Assembly: GCA_963768415.1 (NCBI GenBank)
Contig: CAVYHX010000013.1
Location: 1 to 64,000 of the forward strand
Direction of reading: 5' to 3'
From: CAVYHX01 sp963768415
GTDB taxonomy: Bacteria; Pseudomonadota; Gammaproteobacteria; UBA9214
DNA length: 64,000 nucleotides
This document shows, one piece after another, positions 8,360 to 17,649 of the stretch. Position numbers and translations under genes: made by a program. The notes under the pieces were generated by a model that worked only from the letters and a program-made list of their open reading frames with translations, was not told the DNA's origin and did no database searches. Within the stretch, counting starts at the first letter, position 1. Every line of letters begins with the position of its first letter.

Positions 8360-9973
8360 ATGCCTGCCATCAATGAGAAACTGAACCCGCGCAGCCATGC
8401 AGCGGCGGGTAATGGACAGCTGGGTGACAGCCTGCGCCACGCCCGGCTGCATATGGACCTGCCGGTACCCAAACTGGTCGAGATGGCGCTGCAGCGCGGC
8501 GAGGGTGTACTGGCCGACAACGGCGCCCTGTGCGTCCAGACCGGTACGCGCACCGGCCGCTCGCCCAATGACCGGTATATCGTGGACGACCCGGTCGTGC
8601 ACACCGATGTGGACTGGGGCAAGGTCAACCATCCGTACGACCCGGCGGCCTTCGAGGCACTCTGGACGCGGGCCTGCACCTGGCTACGCGGTCGCGAGCT
8701 GTTCACAGCGCGGCTCCAGGCAGGCACCCATGCACGCCATGCCCTCCCCCTGTTCGTCATCACCGAATACGCCTGGCACAACCTCTTTGCCCACCAGCTC
8801 TTTGTGCGCCCCAACCCGGCCGCCGCTGAGCCGGCCGGACCCGAGTGGACCATCCTCAACCTGCCCTCGCTGGAAACCGAGCCGGAACGCGATGGCACCC
8901 ACAGCGACGGCGCTGTGATACTTGATTTCGCCGGCCGGCGCATCCTGCTGCTCGGCATGCGCTACGCCGGGGAGATGAAAAAGGCGGTGTTCTCGGCGCT
9001 GAACTACCTGGCGCCACCACATGACGTACTGCCCATGCACTGCGCAGCCAATGTCGGCGAGGGCGGCGACGTGGCGCTGTTTTTCGGCCTGTCCGGCACC
9101 GGGAAGACCACACTCTCGGCCGATCCCATGCGTTTTCTCATCGGTGACGACGAGCATGGCTGGGACGACGAGGGTATCTTCAACTTCGAGGGTGGCTGCT
9201 ATGCCAAGTGCATTAATCTGAACCCGGAGCGGGAACCGGTGATCTGGGACGCAATCCGTTTCGGTGCCGCGATGGAGAACGTCGTGCTTGCCGGCGACAG
9301 CCACGCACCTGTCTTCGAGGACGCGAGCATTACCGAGAACACACGGGTCGCCTATCCGCGCGAGTTTGTCAGTATGCGCATGCCCGGCAATCAGGGTGGA
9401 CAACCGAATGCCGTTATTTTCCTGACCTGCGACCTCTACGGGGTGCTGCCTCCCGTGGCCCTGCTGTCACGCGAGCAGGCCGCCTATCATTTTCTGAGCG
9501 GCTATACCGCGCTGGTCGGCAGCACCGAGGTCGGGCAGGCAGAGGGGATAAAACCGACTTTCAGCGCCTGCTTCGGCGCGCCCTTCTTCCCGCGCCGCGC
9601 CAGTGTCTATGCCGAACTGCTCATGGACAAGATCGTGCGTCACGGCGCGCCTGTCTACCTGGTCAATACCGGCTGGACCGGTGGCCCGTACGGCGAGGGC
9701 CAGCGCTTCAGTATCGCAACGACTCGCGCCATCGTGCATGCCGTACTGCGGGGCGACGTGGAGAAGGCCAAAACCAGAATCCTCCCCGGATTCAATGTGC
9801 GTATTCCGCTCTCGGTACATGGTGTCGACGCGTGCATCCTGGACCCGCGGGAGACCTGGAGTGACAAGGCTGCCTATGACCGCAATGCACGCGAACTCAT
9901 CGGGCTTTTCCGCGATAATTTTGCGCGTTTCGATGTCACGGACGAGATCGCCGCGGCAGGTCCGCGTATGTGA
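8360..9973 (+). CDS. pckA: Phosphoenolpyruvate carboxykinase (ATP)
   Basis: A 537-residue ATP-dependent PEP carboxykinase. It converts oxaloacetate and ATP to PEP, CO2 and ADP in the cytoplasm, the first committed step of gluconeogenesis. It has TGRSPNDRY near residue 66, the PEPCK-specific P-loop GLSGTGKTT (243-251), and the metal/Walker-B-like GDDEHGW (262-268). Length matches the bacterial ATP class. The ATG has GGAG about eight bases upstream (8349-8352). The upstream region holds a sigma-54-like promoter with possible enhancer sites, which would be unusual control for this enzyme. Confidence 0.97.
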   Translation: MPAINEKLNPRSHAAAGNGQLGDSLRHARLHMDLPVPKLVEMALQRGEGVLADNGALCVQTGTRTGRSPNDRYIVDDPVVHTDVDWGKVNHPYDPAAFEALWTRACTWLRGRELFTARLQAGTHARHALPLFVITEYAWHNLFAHQLFVRPNPAAAEPAGPEWTILNLPSLETEPERDGTHSDGAVILDFAGRRILLLGMRYAGEMKKAVFSALNYLAPPHDVLPMHCAANVGEGGDVALFFGLSGTGKTTLSADPMRFLIGDDEHGWDDEGIFNFEGGCYAKCINLNPEREPVIWDAIRFGAAMENVVLAGDSHAPVFEDASITENTRVAYPREFVSMRMPGNQGGQPNAVIFLTCDLYGVLPPVALLSREQAAYHFLSGYTALVGSTEVGQAEGIKPTFSACFGAPFFPRRASVYAELLMDKIVRHGAPVYLVNTGWTGGPYGEGQRFSIATTRAIVHAVLRGDVEKAKTRILPGFNVRIPLSVHGVDACILDPRETWSDKAAYDRNARELIGLFRDNFARFDVTDEIAAAGPRM

Positions 9974-10063
9974 CCGCAACAGCCATGGCTGCTGGCTTGA
10001 GCAGGCAGCGGCGTTTCTGAACTGCTGACTCAACACGCCATGAAAGGAGTGCTTCGCGCTGCT

Positions 10064-11008
10064 TCAGGCGCTCTCCTGTGACACTGCGAAATACGTTGCG
10101 ACGAGCTGCTCATGCAACTCTGTATGCACTAATTGCAGTTCATTGATGAAATCATTTAATCCTGCGGTGACGATATTCCTGATGTCGACTTCCTTCGCCA
10201 TACGCTGTGCGCGGCCCAGCATCCGGAGCACCGACTCGTTGCCGGGCAGGCGACGCAGGCATTGGTCCACCTCGGCCAGACAGTATTGAACTGAACGCGG
10301 AAATTCCTCCTCCTGCAACAGGAAGCGCAATACTTCCTTACCACGTACGCCCACATGTACATGACGCCGGTACATCTGGTAACCCATCACGAGATCCAGG
10401 ACGCTTTTCCACTGGATATCATCGAATGGCTTGAGTTCATCGGTCTGACTGGGCAGCAGGTTGGTGGCCCGCACATCAATGACACGACTGGTCATATCCG
10501 CGCGCTCGATATTCCGGCCAATACGCAGGAACTCATAAGCCATGTCGTGGTTCATGGTACCGGCCAGTTTACCGGTCAGCAGCTGGCAGGAATCGACAAC
10601 CCGTTTCATGAAAGCATAACGACCGCGGCGGCCGATGCCGCTGGTGGAATTTTCCAGAGTGTACTCATTCAGATCATTCAGCGCCTCCCAGGCCGCTCGC
10701 GGCACGATGGCTCGCGTGGTGCGCAGGTTCTCGCGCGCCTGACGCAGTGAACGAGCGATACAGTTGGGATTCTTCCTGTCGGACACAAGGAAACGCAGCA
10801 CATTGCGTTCGCTGGCATCCTCGTAGCGCTCCATGAACTCATCCATAAAGCCCATGATGTAAACCAGCGGCTCCCAGCCAATGGCGATTCTGCGCGGCAT
10901 ATCGAGCATCAGGTTGTTGTGCACGAGTATGATACGCGCGGTATTCTCGGCCCGTTCTATATAACGGGCCATCCAGTAAATATTCTCTGCAACGCTGGAC
11001 AGGAGCAT
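10064..11008 (-). CDS. Alpha-E domain protein (DUF403)
   Basis: A 314-residue, almost wholly helical protein recognisable by its N-terminus (LLSSVAENIYWMARYIERAENTAR). This is the alpha-E family, found next to circularly permuted ATP-grasp enzymes. It starts two bases after the stop of the ATP-grasp gene, so the two are co-translated. Such pairs belong to operons thought to make or modify a peptide or amide product. In other bacteria they accompany a transglutaminase and the Anbu peptidase, neither of which is present here. Confidence 0.9.
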   Translation of the reverse strand: MLLSSVAENIYWMARYIERAENTARIILVHNNLMLDMPRRIAIGWEPLVYIMGFMDEFMERYEDASERNVLRFLVSDRKNPNCIARSLRQARENLRTTRAIVPRAAWEALNDLNEYTLENSTSGIGRRGRYAFMKRVVDSCQLLTGKLAGTMNHDMAYEFLRIGRNIERADMTSRVIDVRATNLLPSQTDELKPFDDIQWKSVLDLVMGYQMYRRHVHVGVRGKEVLRFLLQEEEFPRSVQYCLAEVDQCLRRLPGNESVLRMLGRAQRMAKEVDIRNIVTAGLNDFINELQLVHTELHEQLVATYFAVSQESA

Positions 11009-11010
11009 GG

Positions 11011-12462
11011 CTAGTGATCCCCCGTATCCACGATCCAGGTGTCCTTGCTGCCTCCGCCCTGCGATGAGTTCACTACCAGCGAACCCTCCTTCAAGGCAAC
11101 CCGCGTCAGGCCACCGCGCGTGACATGACTGGTCTCCCCGGACAGGATGAAGGGACGCAGATCGATATGGCGCGGCTCGATGTGTCCGTTACATAGGGTG
11201 GGGGTGGTTGACAGTGACAGGGTTGGCTGGGCGATATAGTTGCGCGGGTCAGCCTTGATGAGATCGGCAAATTTTCGTTGCTCCGCCTTGCTGGAAAACG
11301 GACCGACCAGCATACCGTAACCACCCGATTCATTGGCGGGTTTGACCACCAGTTTACCGAGGTTGGCAAGCACATAGTCGCGTTGCTTTTTGTCCATGCA
11401 GAGGTAGGTCTTGACATTGGGCAGGAGTGGCTCTTCCTCCAGGTAGTAGCGGATCATATCCGGGACAAAGGCATACACGACCTTGTCATCCGCAACACCG
11501 GCACCGGGCGCATTGGCAATCGCTACATTGCCCGAGCGCCAGGCCCGCATCAGCCCGGTCACACCGAGCACGGAGTCCGGATGGAAGACCTCGGGATCGA
11601 GAAACAGATCATCGACGCGCCGGTAGATAACATCGACACGCTCCAGACCACCGACGGTGCGCAGATAGACGCAGTCGTCCTCCATGACGACCAGATCCTT
11701 GCCTACCACCAGCTCCACTCCCATCTGCTGTGCCAGATAGGAATGTTCGAAATAGGCAGAGTTATAGATTCCCGGTGTTAACACCACGACCGTTGGATAG
11801 TCAGCCGGCCGCGGAGACAGGGAAGCCAGTGTGTCGAACAGGCGGGTGGGATAGCCGTCCACCGGCAGGATGCTGACGTCCTCGAACAATTCGGGAAAGA
11901 CCCGCTTCATCACCAGGCGGTTCTCCAGCATATAGGAAACGCCGGATGGCACCCGCAGGTTATCCTCCAGTACGTAGAGTTTTCCGTCGCTGTCCCGCAC
12001 CAGGTCACTGCCGCAGATATGTGCCCAGATATCGAGCGGCGGCTTGATACCGACGCATTGCTCGCGGAAATTCACCGATTTTGCGAGCAGCTCCCGCGGA
12101 AAAACCCTGTCCCTGATAATATGCTGGTAGCCGTAGATATCTGCTATGAACATATTCAGCGCAGTCGCGCGCTGCATCAGACCTGCTTCGGTCCTGCGCC
12201 ACTCGCGGGCGGGAATAATGCGCGGGATGATATCGAATGGCCAGACGCGGTCGATTCCACTCTCATTATTGTAAACCGTGAAGGTAATACCCATTACGCG
12301 CATGGCCAGTTCCGCGGCATCACGGCGCTCGCCCCACTCCGCGTCACTCAGCGAGCTGATATAGCGCACCGCGCGCCGTGCCGCCGCGCGCGCGTGCCCG
12401 GCCGGCGTAATCAATTCGTCGTAGGAATCACCGCTTGAATAGTCTTTCCACCGAATCGCCAT
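11011..12462 (-). CDS. Circularly permuted ATP-grasp protein (DUF404/DUF407)
   Basis: A 483-residue member of the circularly permuted ATP-grasp type-2 family, predicted to form amide or peptide bonds with ATP. Recognisable stretches include the N-terminal YDEL segment, LEDNLRVPSGVSYMLENR near mid-protein, and the VVKPANESGGYGM nucleotide-binding segment. I choose the ATG at 12462, since residues from MAIRWKDY look like the family start. An upstream in-frame start at 12495 would add eleven residues. It is the first gene of a two-gene unit with the alpha-E protein. Its substrate is unknown. Confidence 0.9.
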   Translation of the reverse strand: MAIRWKDYSSGDSYDELITPAGHARAAARRAVRYISSLSDAEWGERRDAAELAMRVMGITFTVYNNESGIDRVWPFDIIPRIIPAREWRRTEAGLMQRATALNMFIADIYGYQHIIRDRVFPRELLAKSVNFREQCVGIKPPLDIWAHICGSDLVRDSDGKLYVLEDNLRVPSGVSYMLENRLVMKRVFPELFEDVSILPVDGYPTRLFDTLASLSPRPADYPTVVVLTPGIYNSAYFEHSYLAQQMGVELVVGKDLVVMEDDCVYLRTVGGLERVDVIYRRVDDLFLDPEVFHPDSVLGVTGLMRAWRSGNVAIANAPGAGVADDKVVYAFVPDMIRYYLEEEPLLPNVKTYLCMDKKQRDYVLANLGKLVVKPANESGGYGMLVGPFSSKAEQRKFADLIKADPRNYIAQPTLSLSTTPTLCNGHIEPRHIDLRPFILSGETSHVTRGGLTRVALKEGSLVVNSSQGGGSKDTWIVDTGDH

Positions 12463-13104
12463 ATCACTACGAGTCCCACTCGCCAGCCACTGCATTCACA
12501 CCGCAACCGCATGTTGCGATGTCCGGACCGGGCAGCTGCTGCCCGGCTGCTCTGTTCACAGCAAGTGCCGGTACCGTTACCACGGTTTGCCGCATAACTC
12601 ACAGCAAACAACATGCCATCACGTCGCATGCATGGCCTGCTTTAACAGAGGGACACTGATAATTTCACCTGTTGCATGCGCAGCAACATGCACAAGCACG
12701 GCTATAATCCCGTTTTTTCATCACGTTAGCGGATAGTCCCAAGTGCAGGCATAGACTAAGGAATACTGGCGGCAGCACTTTTCTGCCGCGCGCTGAGTGA
12801 AAATTCCTGACCGTTTCCACGCACCGGCAAGAGGCATGGACGGTGGCAAACCCTGTTTCATGCACCATGATCGAGCCGCTATGTGTGTGCGAGCCTGGTA
12901 GTCATACTGCTCCAACACAGTGCACGACCTGCAACCAGGCATCACGGGAGAGCACATGGCGCAGGGCAGGAAATGGAGCAACCCAGGGCATCAAACCGCA
13001 ACCCTCTGAAATCGTGTCAAAGATGTTTTCTCACAGGCACACCCAATCAATGGCGTACTTATTGCATAGCAGTTCAACGGGCCGAACCAACAGGAAACAC
13101 CAGG
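12463..13104. other. Divergent intergenic region, no gene seen
   Basis: This is 642 bases between the minus-strand ATP-grasp gene and the plus-strand VOC-like gene. A TATAAT near 12703 is a possible -10 box without a convincing -35. Short open frames in all directions lack ribosome sites and family features. Confidence 0.4.
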
Positions 13105-14355
13105 ATGTCATCACTCTCACACGCACGTTACGGAGACAAGCAGAACTCAGATTTTTTCGAGGATTACCTGATCCGGCTGCTGGAAGAACGCGACCACGTC
13201 GGCCTGACCGGGATGGTGCACGAAATCGACGCTATCATGATCACAGTCGATCCGGGTCACTCGATCCGCTATATCGGCGAACTTTGTCTGATGACACCCT
13301 ACGAATACCTGGTGACACTGGAAAGCGAGAGCCACTGGACACATATTCTCCGCATTGACATGAACTCACCCGATTTTCTGGTGCGTGAAGTCAAGGACGA
13401 ACGCATCCAGGGCATCTTCCGGAGCCTCAACGAGGTTTATCCGATTGGGGCGCGCAAACCGAACAGCCGCTACATGGGCGAGATACTGCGCGTCACCGAC
13501 CTCCATGGAACCGCACTCTGCCAGCAGGAACGGGGATTCCGCTTCTTTTCCCAGGACCAGATTCGCAAGCTGGAATTACCCGGTAATCTGGCGATCGTAA
13601 AACCGTCACCCTACACGCACAACATCGTTGCCTACATGGAACGTACCCTGGACCAGATCCGGGTCTATGCACTCGGCATGAGCAGCATCCGTTCCGATAT
13701 CCAGGATGTCTATCTGGCCGCCAAGGAGCTGCAAAAGCAGCTGCACATCAACAACCTGATCATGCCCATAGACCACCTCGCGACGCGCATCTACAGCCAG
13801 AACCGGGAAGTAGCAATACTGGAATGGCTGTCACTGTCCAGCTATTACTACTGGGGCTCCTATGACATCAGGGACCAGAATTCCTCGACCAATGTCACCA
13901 AAAGCGTGCATCATTCCGAGGAATCGCGCAGTCCTGCGAAAGTCTTTACCGCCAACAATACGCCCTACTTCGTCAATCATCTGGAAAGGCTGCCCTCGCC
14001 AACGGAGACCTTCGTGCGCAACTACGGGCCGCGCCTGCACCACATAGCCTTTGCCGTGCGTGACGGCGAGACCGACCAGCGGGAAAACATCGAACATGTG
14101 GTGGCCCAGATTGCCGCTCAGGGACGTGACTTCCTGCTCGATGTGATCGGCTCCAGGGAAGAGGGCCTGAAACAGATATTCTCCAGCGCATCAGAGCATT
14201 CCTCGCTGATTATCGAGTATGTACAGCGCTTCGGGGATTTCCAGGGATTTTTCACCAAAGACAATGTCGCCCAGCTCACGCATGCTGCCGGTGTCGAGGA
14301 AGAACTGCTCGAACTGCAGGCGGAAACCACGGTGAATCAGAATACGGCCGGTTAG
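13105..14355 (+). CDS. Uncharacterised VOC-superfamily protein, HPPD-like metal site
   Basis: A 416-residue soluble protein. The C-terminal half has the spaced pattern of a VOC/extradiol-type metal centre: His in PIDHLATR, His in LHHIAFAVRDG and Glu in SLIIEYVQRFGDFQGFF. The last segment resembles the C-terminal end of 4-hydroxyphenylpyruvate dioxygenases. The N-terminal half matches no family I recognise. The start is set at the ATG at 13105, which follows AGGAAACACCAGG. An open frame extends further upstream but without a ribosome site. An iron-dependent oxygenase activity is inference from the ligand pattern. It is divergent from the ATP-grasp/alpha-E pair. Confidence 0.7.
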   Translation: MSSLSHARYGDKQNSDFFEDYLIRLLEERDHVGLTGMVHEIDAIMITVDPGHSIRYIGELCLMTPYEYLVTLESESHWTHILRIDMNSPDFLVREVKDERIQGIFRSLNEVYPIGARKPNSRYMGEILRVTDLHGTALCQQERGFRFFSQDQIRKLELPGNLAIVKPSPYTHNIVAYMERTLDQIRVYALGMSSIRSDIQDVYLAAKELQKQLHINNLIMPIDHLATRIYSQNREVAILEWLSLSSYYYWGSYDIRDQNSSTNVTKSVHHSEESRSPAKVFTANNTPYFVNHLERLPSPTETFVRNYGPRLHHIAFAVRDGETDQRENIEHVVAQIAAQGRDFLLDVIGSREEGLKQIFSSASEHSSLIIEYVQRFGDFQGFFTKDNVAQLTHAAGVEEELLELQAETTVNQNTAG

Positions 14356-14968
14356 GGACTTTGAGTAAAACAGTCTGACCCGCTACTCTCCCAAAAATAA
14401 ATAACCGTCATTCCCATTTGCGCGGAAATGGCGATAAAGGCTTTGTATCGATAGCGGGATTTATTTTTATGGATATTCCCCTGATCGAGGGGGTAACACA
14501 TCAATTCAGACGAGACGCATTCCTTCTGATGGCAAGGTTGTTGGCCGAATGAATTCGGCCCTACTCAATCAAACCTGTAGGGTCGAATTCATTCGACCAG
14601 CGGTATTTCATCATCATTGAATCAAACCTGTAGGGTCGAATTCATTCGACCAGCGGTGTTTCATCATCATTGAATCAAACCTGTAGGGTCGAATTCATTC
14701 GACCAGCGGTATTTCATCGTCATCTGTCATCCAGATGCAGCTGTTGGCCGAATACCCGATAAAGCGCCGGGCACAAGTGAATTCGGCCCTGCAACGGTAA
14801 TCTACCCACTTGATTTGGGTAAGAGCCATGTTTAAAGTATTTTCCATTCAGCATCCATACAACAATATCTTGCCTGACTGTTTCGCTACAAAGGATTTAT
14901 GCGGCAGTCGTGAGTCAGACCCCATCCGTGCCGCGATTGAGTATACTGTCCCTATTGGAGGTGAAGTC
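14356..14968. other. Repeat-filled intergenic region
   Basis: This region holds the long second copy of the EcoRI-palindrome repeat (14487-14829), including a three-fold direct repeat of about 53 bp, and a transposon-end-like TATACTGTCCC at 14943. No gene is supported apart from the small secreted protein that follows. Confidence 0.6.
14487..14829. repeat. EcoRI-palindrome repeat, copy 2, with internal tandem triplet
   Basis: The head and palindromic core match copies 1 and 3. Between core and tail, a unit of about 53 bp carrying a second palindrome (GGTCGAATTCATTCGACC) occurs three times, starting near 14577, 14630 and 14683. The tail ends near 14829 with the GGTAATCTACCC motif. Confidence 0.8.
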
Positions 14969-15361
14969 ATGAAAATGGTAACGGTTTTTATTTCCCTGCT
15001 TGTTCCTGTTACAGCGATTGCCCAGAATTACCAGGGCATGAGTGAAAGCGATATGCAAAACATGATGCAACAAATGCAGGCAATGCAGACCTGCATGCAG
15101 GGCATCGATCAATCCCGATTAAAGGAATTTGAACAACGGGCAAATACGCTTGAAGCCGAGGTAAAGTCCCTGTGTGCGAGCGGCAATCGTGATGGTGCGC
15201 AACAAAAAGCCGTGGCTTTCGCTCAAGAGGTCACGGGCAATCCGGATATCCAGAAAATGAGAACATGCACTGACAAGATGAAAGACATGCTGCCAGTCAT
15301 GCCGTATATGAACCACGCGAACGGGCCTGACACGTCAGCCGGCCATGTCTGCGATCAATGA
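14969..15361 (+). CDS. Small secreted protein, unidentified
   Basis: A 130-residue protein with a clear signal peptide (MKMVTVFISLLVPVTAIAQ, cleavage near residue 19), so probably periplasmic. The mature part begins Met/Gln-rich (QNMMQQMQAMQ) and contains three Cys in its body plus one near the C-terminus. The remainder is charged and helical. No family is recognised. The ATG is chosen because GGAGGTG lies six to eight bases upstream; the frame stays open further upstream without a signal sequence. A TATACTGTCCC motif like the RAYT transposon end lies about 20 bases before the start. Confidence 0.75.
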   Translation: MKMVTVFISLLVPVTAIAQNYQGMSESDMQNMMQQMQAMQTCMQGIDQSRLKEFEQRANTLEAEVKSLCASGNRDGAQQKAVAFAQEVTGNPDIQKMRTCTDKMKDMLPVMPYMNHANGPDTSAGHVCDQ

Positions 15362-15610
15362 CGCAGCGGGCAATTAACAATAGCTTGTCGATAAGCACCG
15401 CTAATGCAGTGTGTTCAGGGGGTGATGATACCGCGTAAACCAGCCAGACCCTGTTGTCCGGCCACCCCTTGCGGGCAGGCACCGGCATCGGCCCATTTCC
15501 CCTTTAAACCCGGTATTTTTCAGGCGGCGCTAGTGTAATCACCGGGCCGGGCATTATACTGCGCCACCCGGCCGCCCATGATCGCGTCTCTCCCTTACCA
15601 GGATTATCCG

Positions 15611-17353
15611 ATGTCCAACACCGAACCCTCAGTCACCAGCTTCCGCGACCTGAAACTGCCCGACTCGTTGCTGACCGCGCTTGACGAGGTCGGGTACGAA
15701 ATCCCCACCCCCATCCAGGCCCAGACCATTCCCCACCTGCTGAATGGCCTGGATCTGCTGGGACACGCACCCACCGGCACCGGCAAGACCGCTGCGTTCG
15801 CACTGCCACTGCTGTCACGTATCGACATCAAGCAGCAGCAAGTGCAGGTAATGGTCCTCACACCCACCCGCGAACTGGCAATCCAGGTCGCAGAGGCCTT
15901 TCATCGTTACGCCTCCCATATACGTGGTTTTCACGTGCTGCCGATCTATGGCGGTCAGGATTATGCCGGACAGATACGGCAACTCAAACGCGGCGTACAT
16001 GTCGTTGTCGGTACACCGGGCAGAGTGATGGATCACATGCGCAAGGGCACGCTCAAGCTGGGTGCGCTGCAGACACTGGTGCTGGACGAGGCGGATGAGA
16101 TGCTGCGCATGGGTTTTATCGACGATGTCGAATGGATCCTGGAGCAGACCCCGGACGAGCGTCAGATGGCACTGTTTTCGGCGACCATGCCGAAAGAGAT
16201 CGAGCGCATCGCACGGCGTCACCTGCGCAACCCGCAGGAGATATCCATCAAGACCCGCACCGCCACCGCGGAAACCATCCGCCAGCGTTACTGGCTGGTC
16301 AGTGGACTGCACAAGCTGGATGCACTGACCCGGATCCTGGAAGTGGAGCCATTCGACGCCATACTCATGTTCGTGCGCACCAAGACCGCCACGACAGAGC
16401 TGGCCGATCGGCTGGAGGCCCGCGGCTATGCGGCCGCTGCGATGAATGGCGACATGCCGCAAAAACAGCGCGAGCAGATGGTCGAACGCCTGAAACAGGG
16501 CTCACTGGATATTCTGGTTGCCACCGATGTCGCCGCACGCGGCCTGGATGTGGAACGCATCAGCCATGTGGTCAATTACGACATCCCCTATGACACCGAG
16601 GCCTATATTCACCGCATCGGCCGCACCGGCCGGGCAGGCCGCCAGGGTGATGCCATCCTGTTTGTCGCGCCCCGGGAACGGCGGATGCTCAACGCCATCG
16701 AGAAGGCGACACGCCAGAAGATCGAGCCCCTGGAGTTGCCCTCAACCGAGATGGTCAACAACAAACGCATCGCCGCATTCAAACAAGGCATCAGCGACAC
16801 CCTGGCCGCCGGTGAACTGGATTTCATGCAAAGCCTGGTGGAACAGTATCAGCAGGAACACGATGTGCCGGCGCTGGAAATCGCCGCCGCGCTGGCAAAA
16901 ATCTCCATTGGCGAGCAATCGTTGTTGCTGAAGCCGGACAAAGAGAAACCCGTCCGCCCCGGGACCGATGCCAGGCAACGCAAGGAACGCAGTGAGCCGC
17001 GACAGCGCAAGGAACGGGGCGAACCACGGCCACGCACGCCGCAAACCCGGCCCGCCAGGGGCATGGAACAGTTTCGTATCGAGGTGGGATACCAGCACGA
17101 TGTCAAGCCCGGCAACATCGTCGGCGCCATCGCCAATGAAGCGGGTCTGGATGCCCAGCATATTGGACGCATCGACATTCATACTGATTTCAGCCTGATC
17201 GACCTGCCCGTGGGGATGCCGAAAGAGGTGTTCCAGGACCTGAAGAAAACCCGGGTATGCGGTCAACGCCTCGATATCTCACGGCTGGCGCAACCCGAGA
17301 AAAATAAAAAACACAGCCGCAAGGACAAAAAGGGCAAGAAAACGGAGCGCTAG
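15611..17353 (+). CDS. deaD: DEAD-box ATP-dependent RNA helicase, DeaD/CsdA-like
   Basis: A 580-residue DEAD-box helicase that unwinds RNA in the cytoplasm. Helicase motifs in order: Q motif (GYEIPTPIQAQ), motif I APTGTGKT, Ia PTRELAIQ, II as DEAD (LVLDEADEML), III SAT, then DVAARGLDV and HRIGRTGRAGR in domain 2. The C-terminus has a basic Arg/Lys-rich linker, a DbpA-type RNA-binding domain (IEVGYQHDVKPGNIVGAIANE) and a Lys-rich tail. That layout matches DeaD/CsdA, which acts in cold adaptation and ribosome assembly. The ATG at 15611 is preferred because AGGA precedes it; an ATG at 15578 would add eleven residues. Confidence 0.93.
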   Translation: MSNTEPSVTSFRDLKLPDSLLTALDEVGYEIPTPIQAQTIPHLLNGLDLLGHAPTGTGKTAAFALPLLSRIDIKQQQVQVMVLTPTRELAIQVAEAFHRYASHIRGFHVLPIYGGQDYAGQIRQLKRGVHVVVGTPGRVMDHMRKGTLKLGALQTLVLDEADEMLRMGFIDDVEWILEQTPDERQMALFSATMPKEIERIARRHLRNPQEISIKTRTATAETIRQRYWLVSGLHKLDALTRILEVEPFDAILMFVRTKTATTELADRLEARGYAAAAMNGDMPQKQREQMVERLKQGSLDILVATDVAARGLDVERISHVVNYDIPYDTEAYIHRIGRTGRAGRQGDAILFVAPRERRMLNAIEKATRQKIEPLELPSTEMVNNKRIAAFKQGISDTLAAGELDFMQSLVEQYQQEHDVPALEIAAALAKISIGEQSLLLKPDKEKPVRPGTDARQRKERSEPRQRKERGEPRPRTPQTRPARGMEQFRIEVGYQHDVKPGNIVGAIANEAGLDAQHIGRIDIHTDFSLIDLPVGMPKEVFQDLKKTRVCGQRLDISRLAQPEKNKKHSRKDKKGKKTER

Positions 17354-17649
17354 TCAAGGAACCGGACTACCCTCGATCCTGAGTCAAGTTGCGGCCCCGC
17401 AAATCCCCCAAAACCGCGTTTCCAGCATTGTACGCGGGCAAGACCGGTACATGGACAGCGACACAAAGATAATAATGTATTTTCAGCTGCTTATATAATA
17501 TGTCGCACTGCTGACGACAGCTCTTGCCTTTCGGAAGAAGGCCCTACCCCCCTGCCGCAGCATTTGATATTATCCCGGCACTAACAGGGGATTACCGGAT
17601 AACCCGGGTCCGCCATTTTCCACGCCATAATAATCCAGGGGCAATCAAC

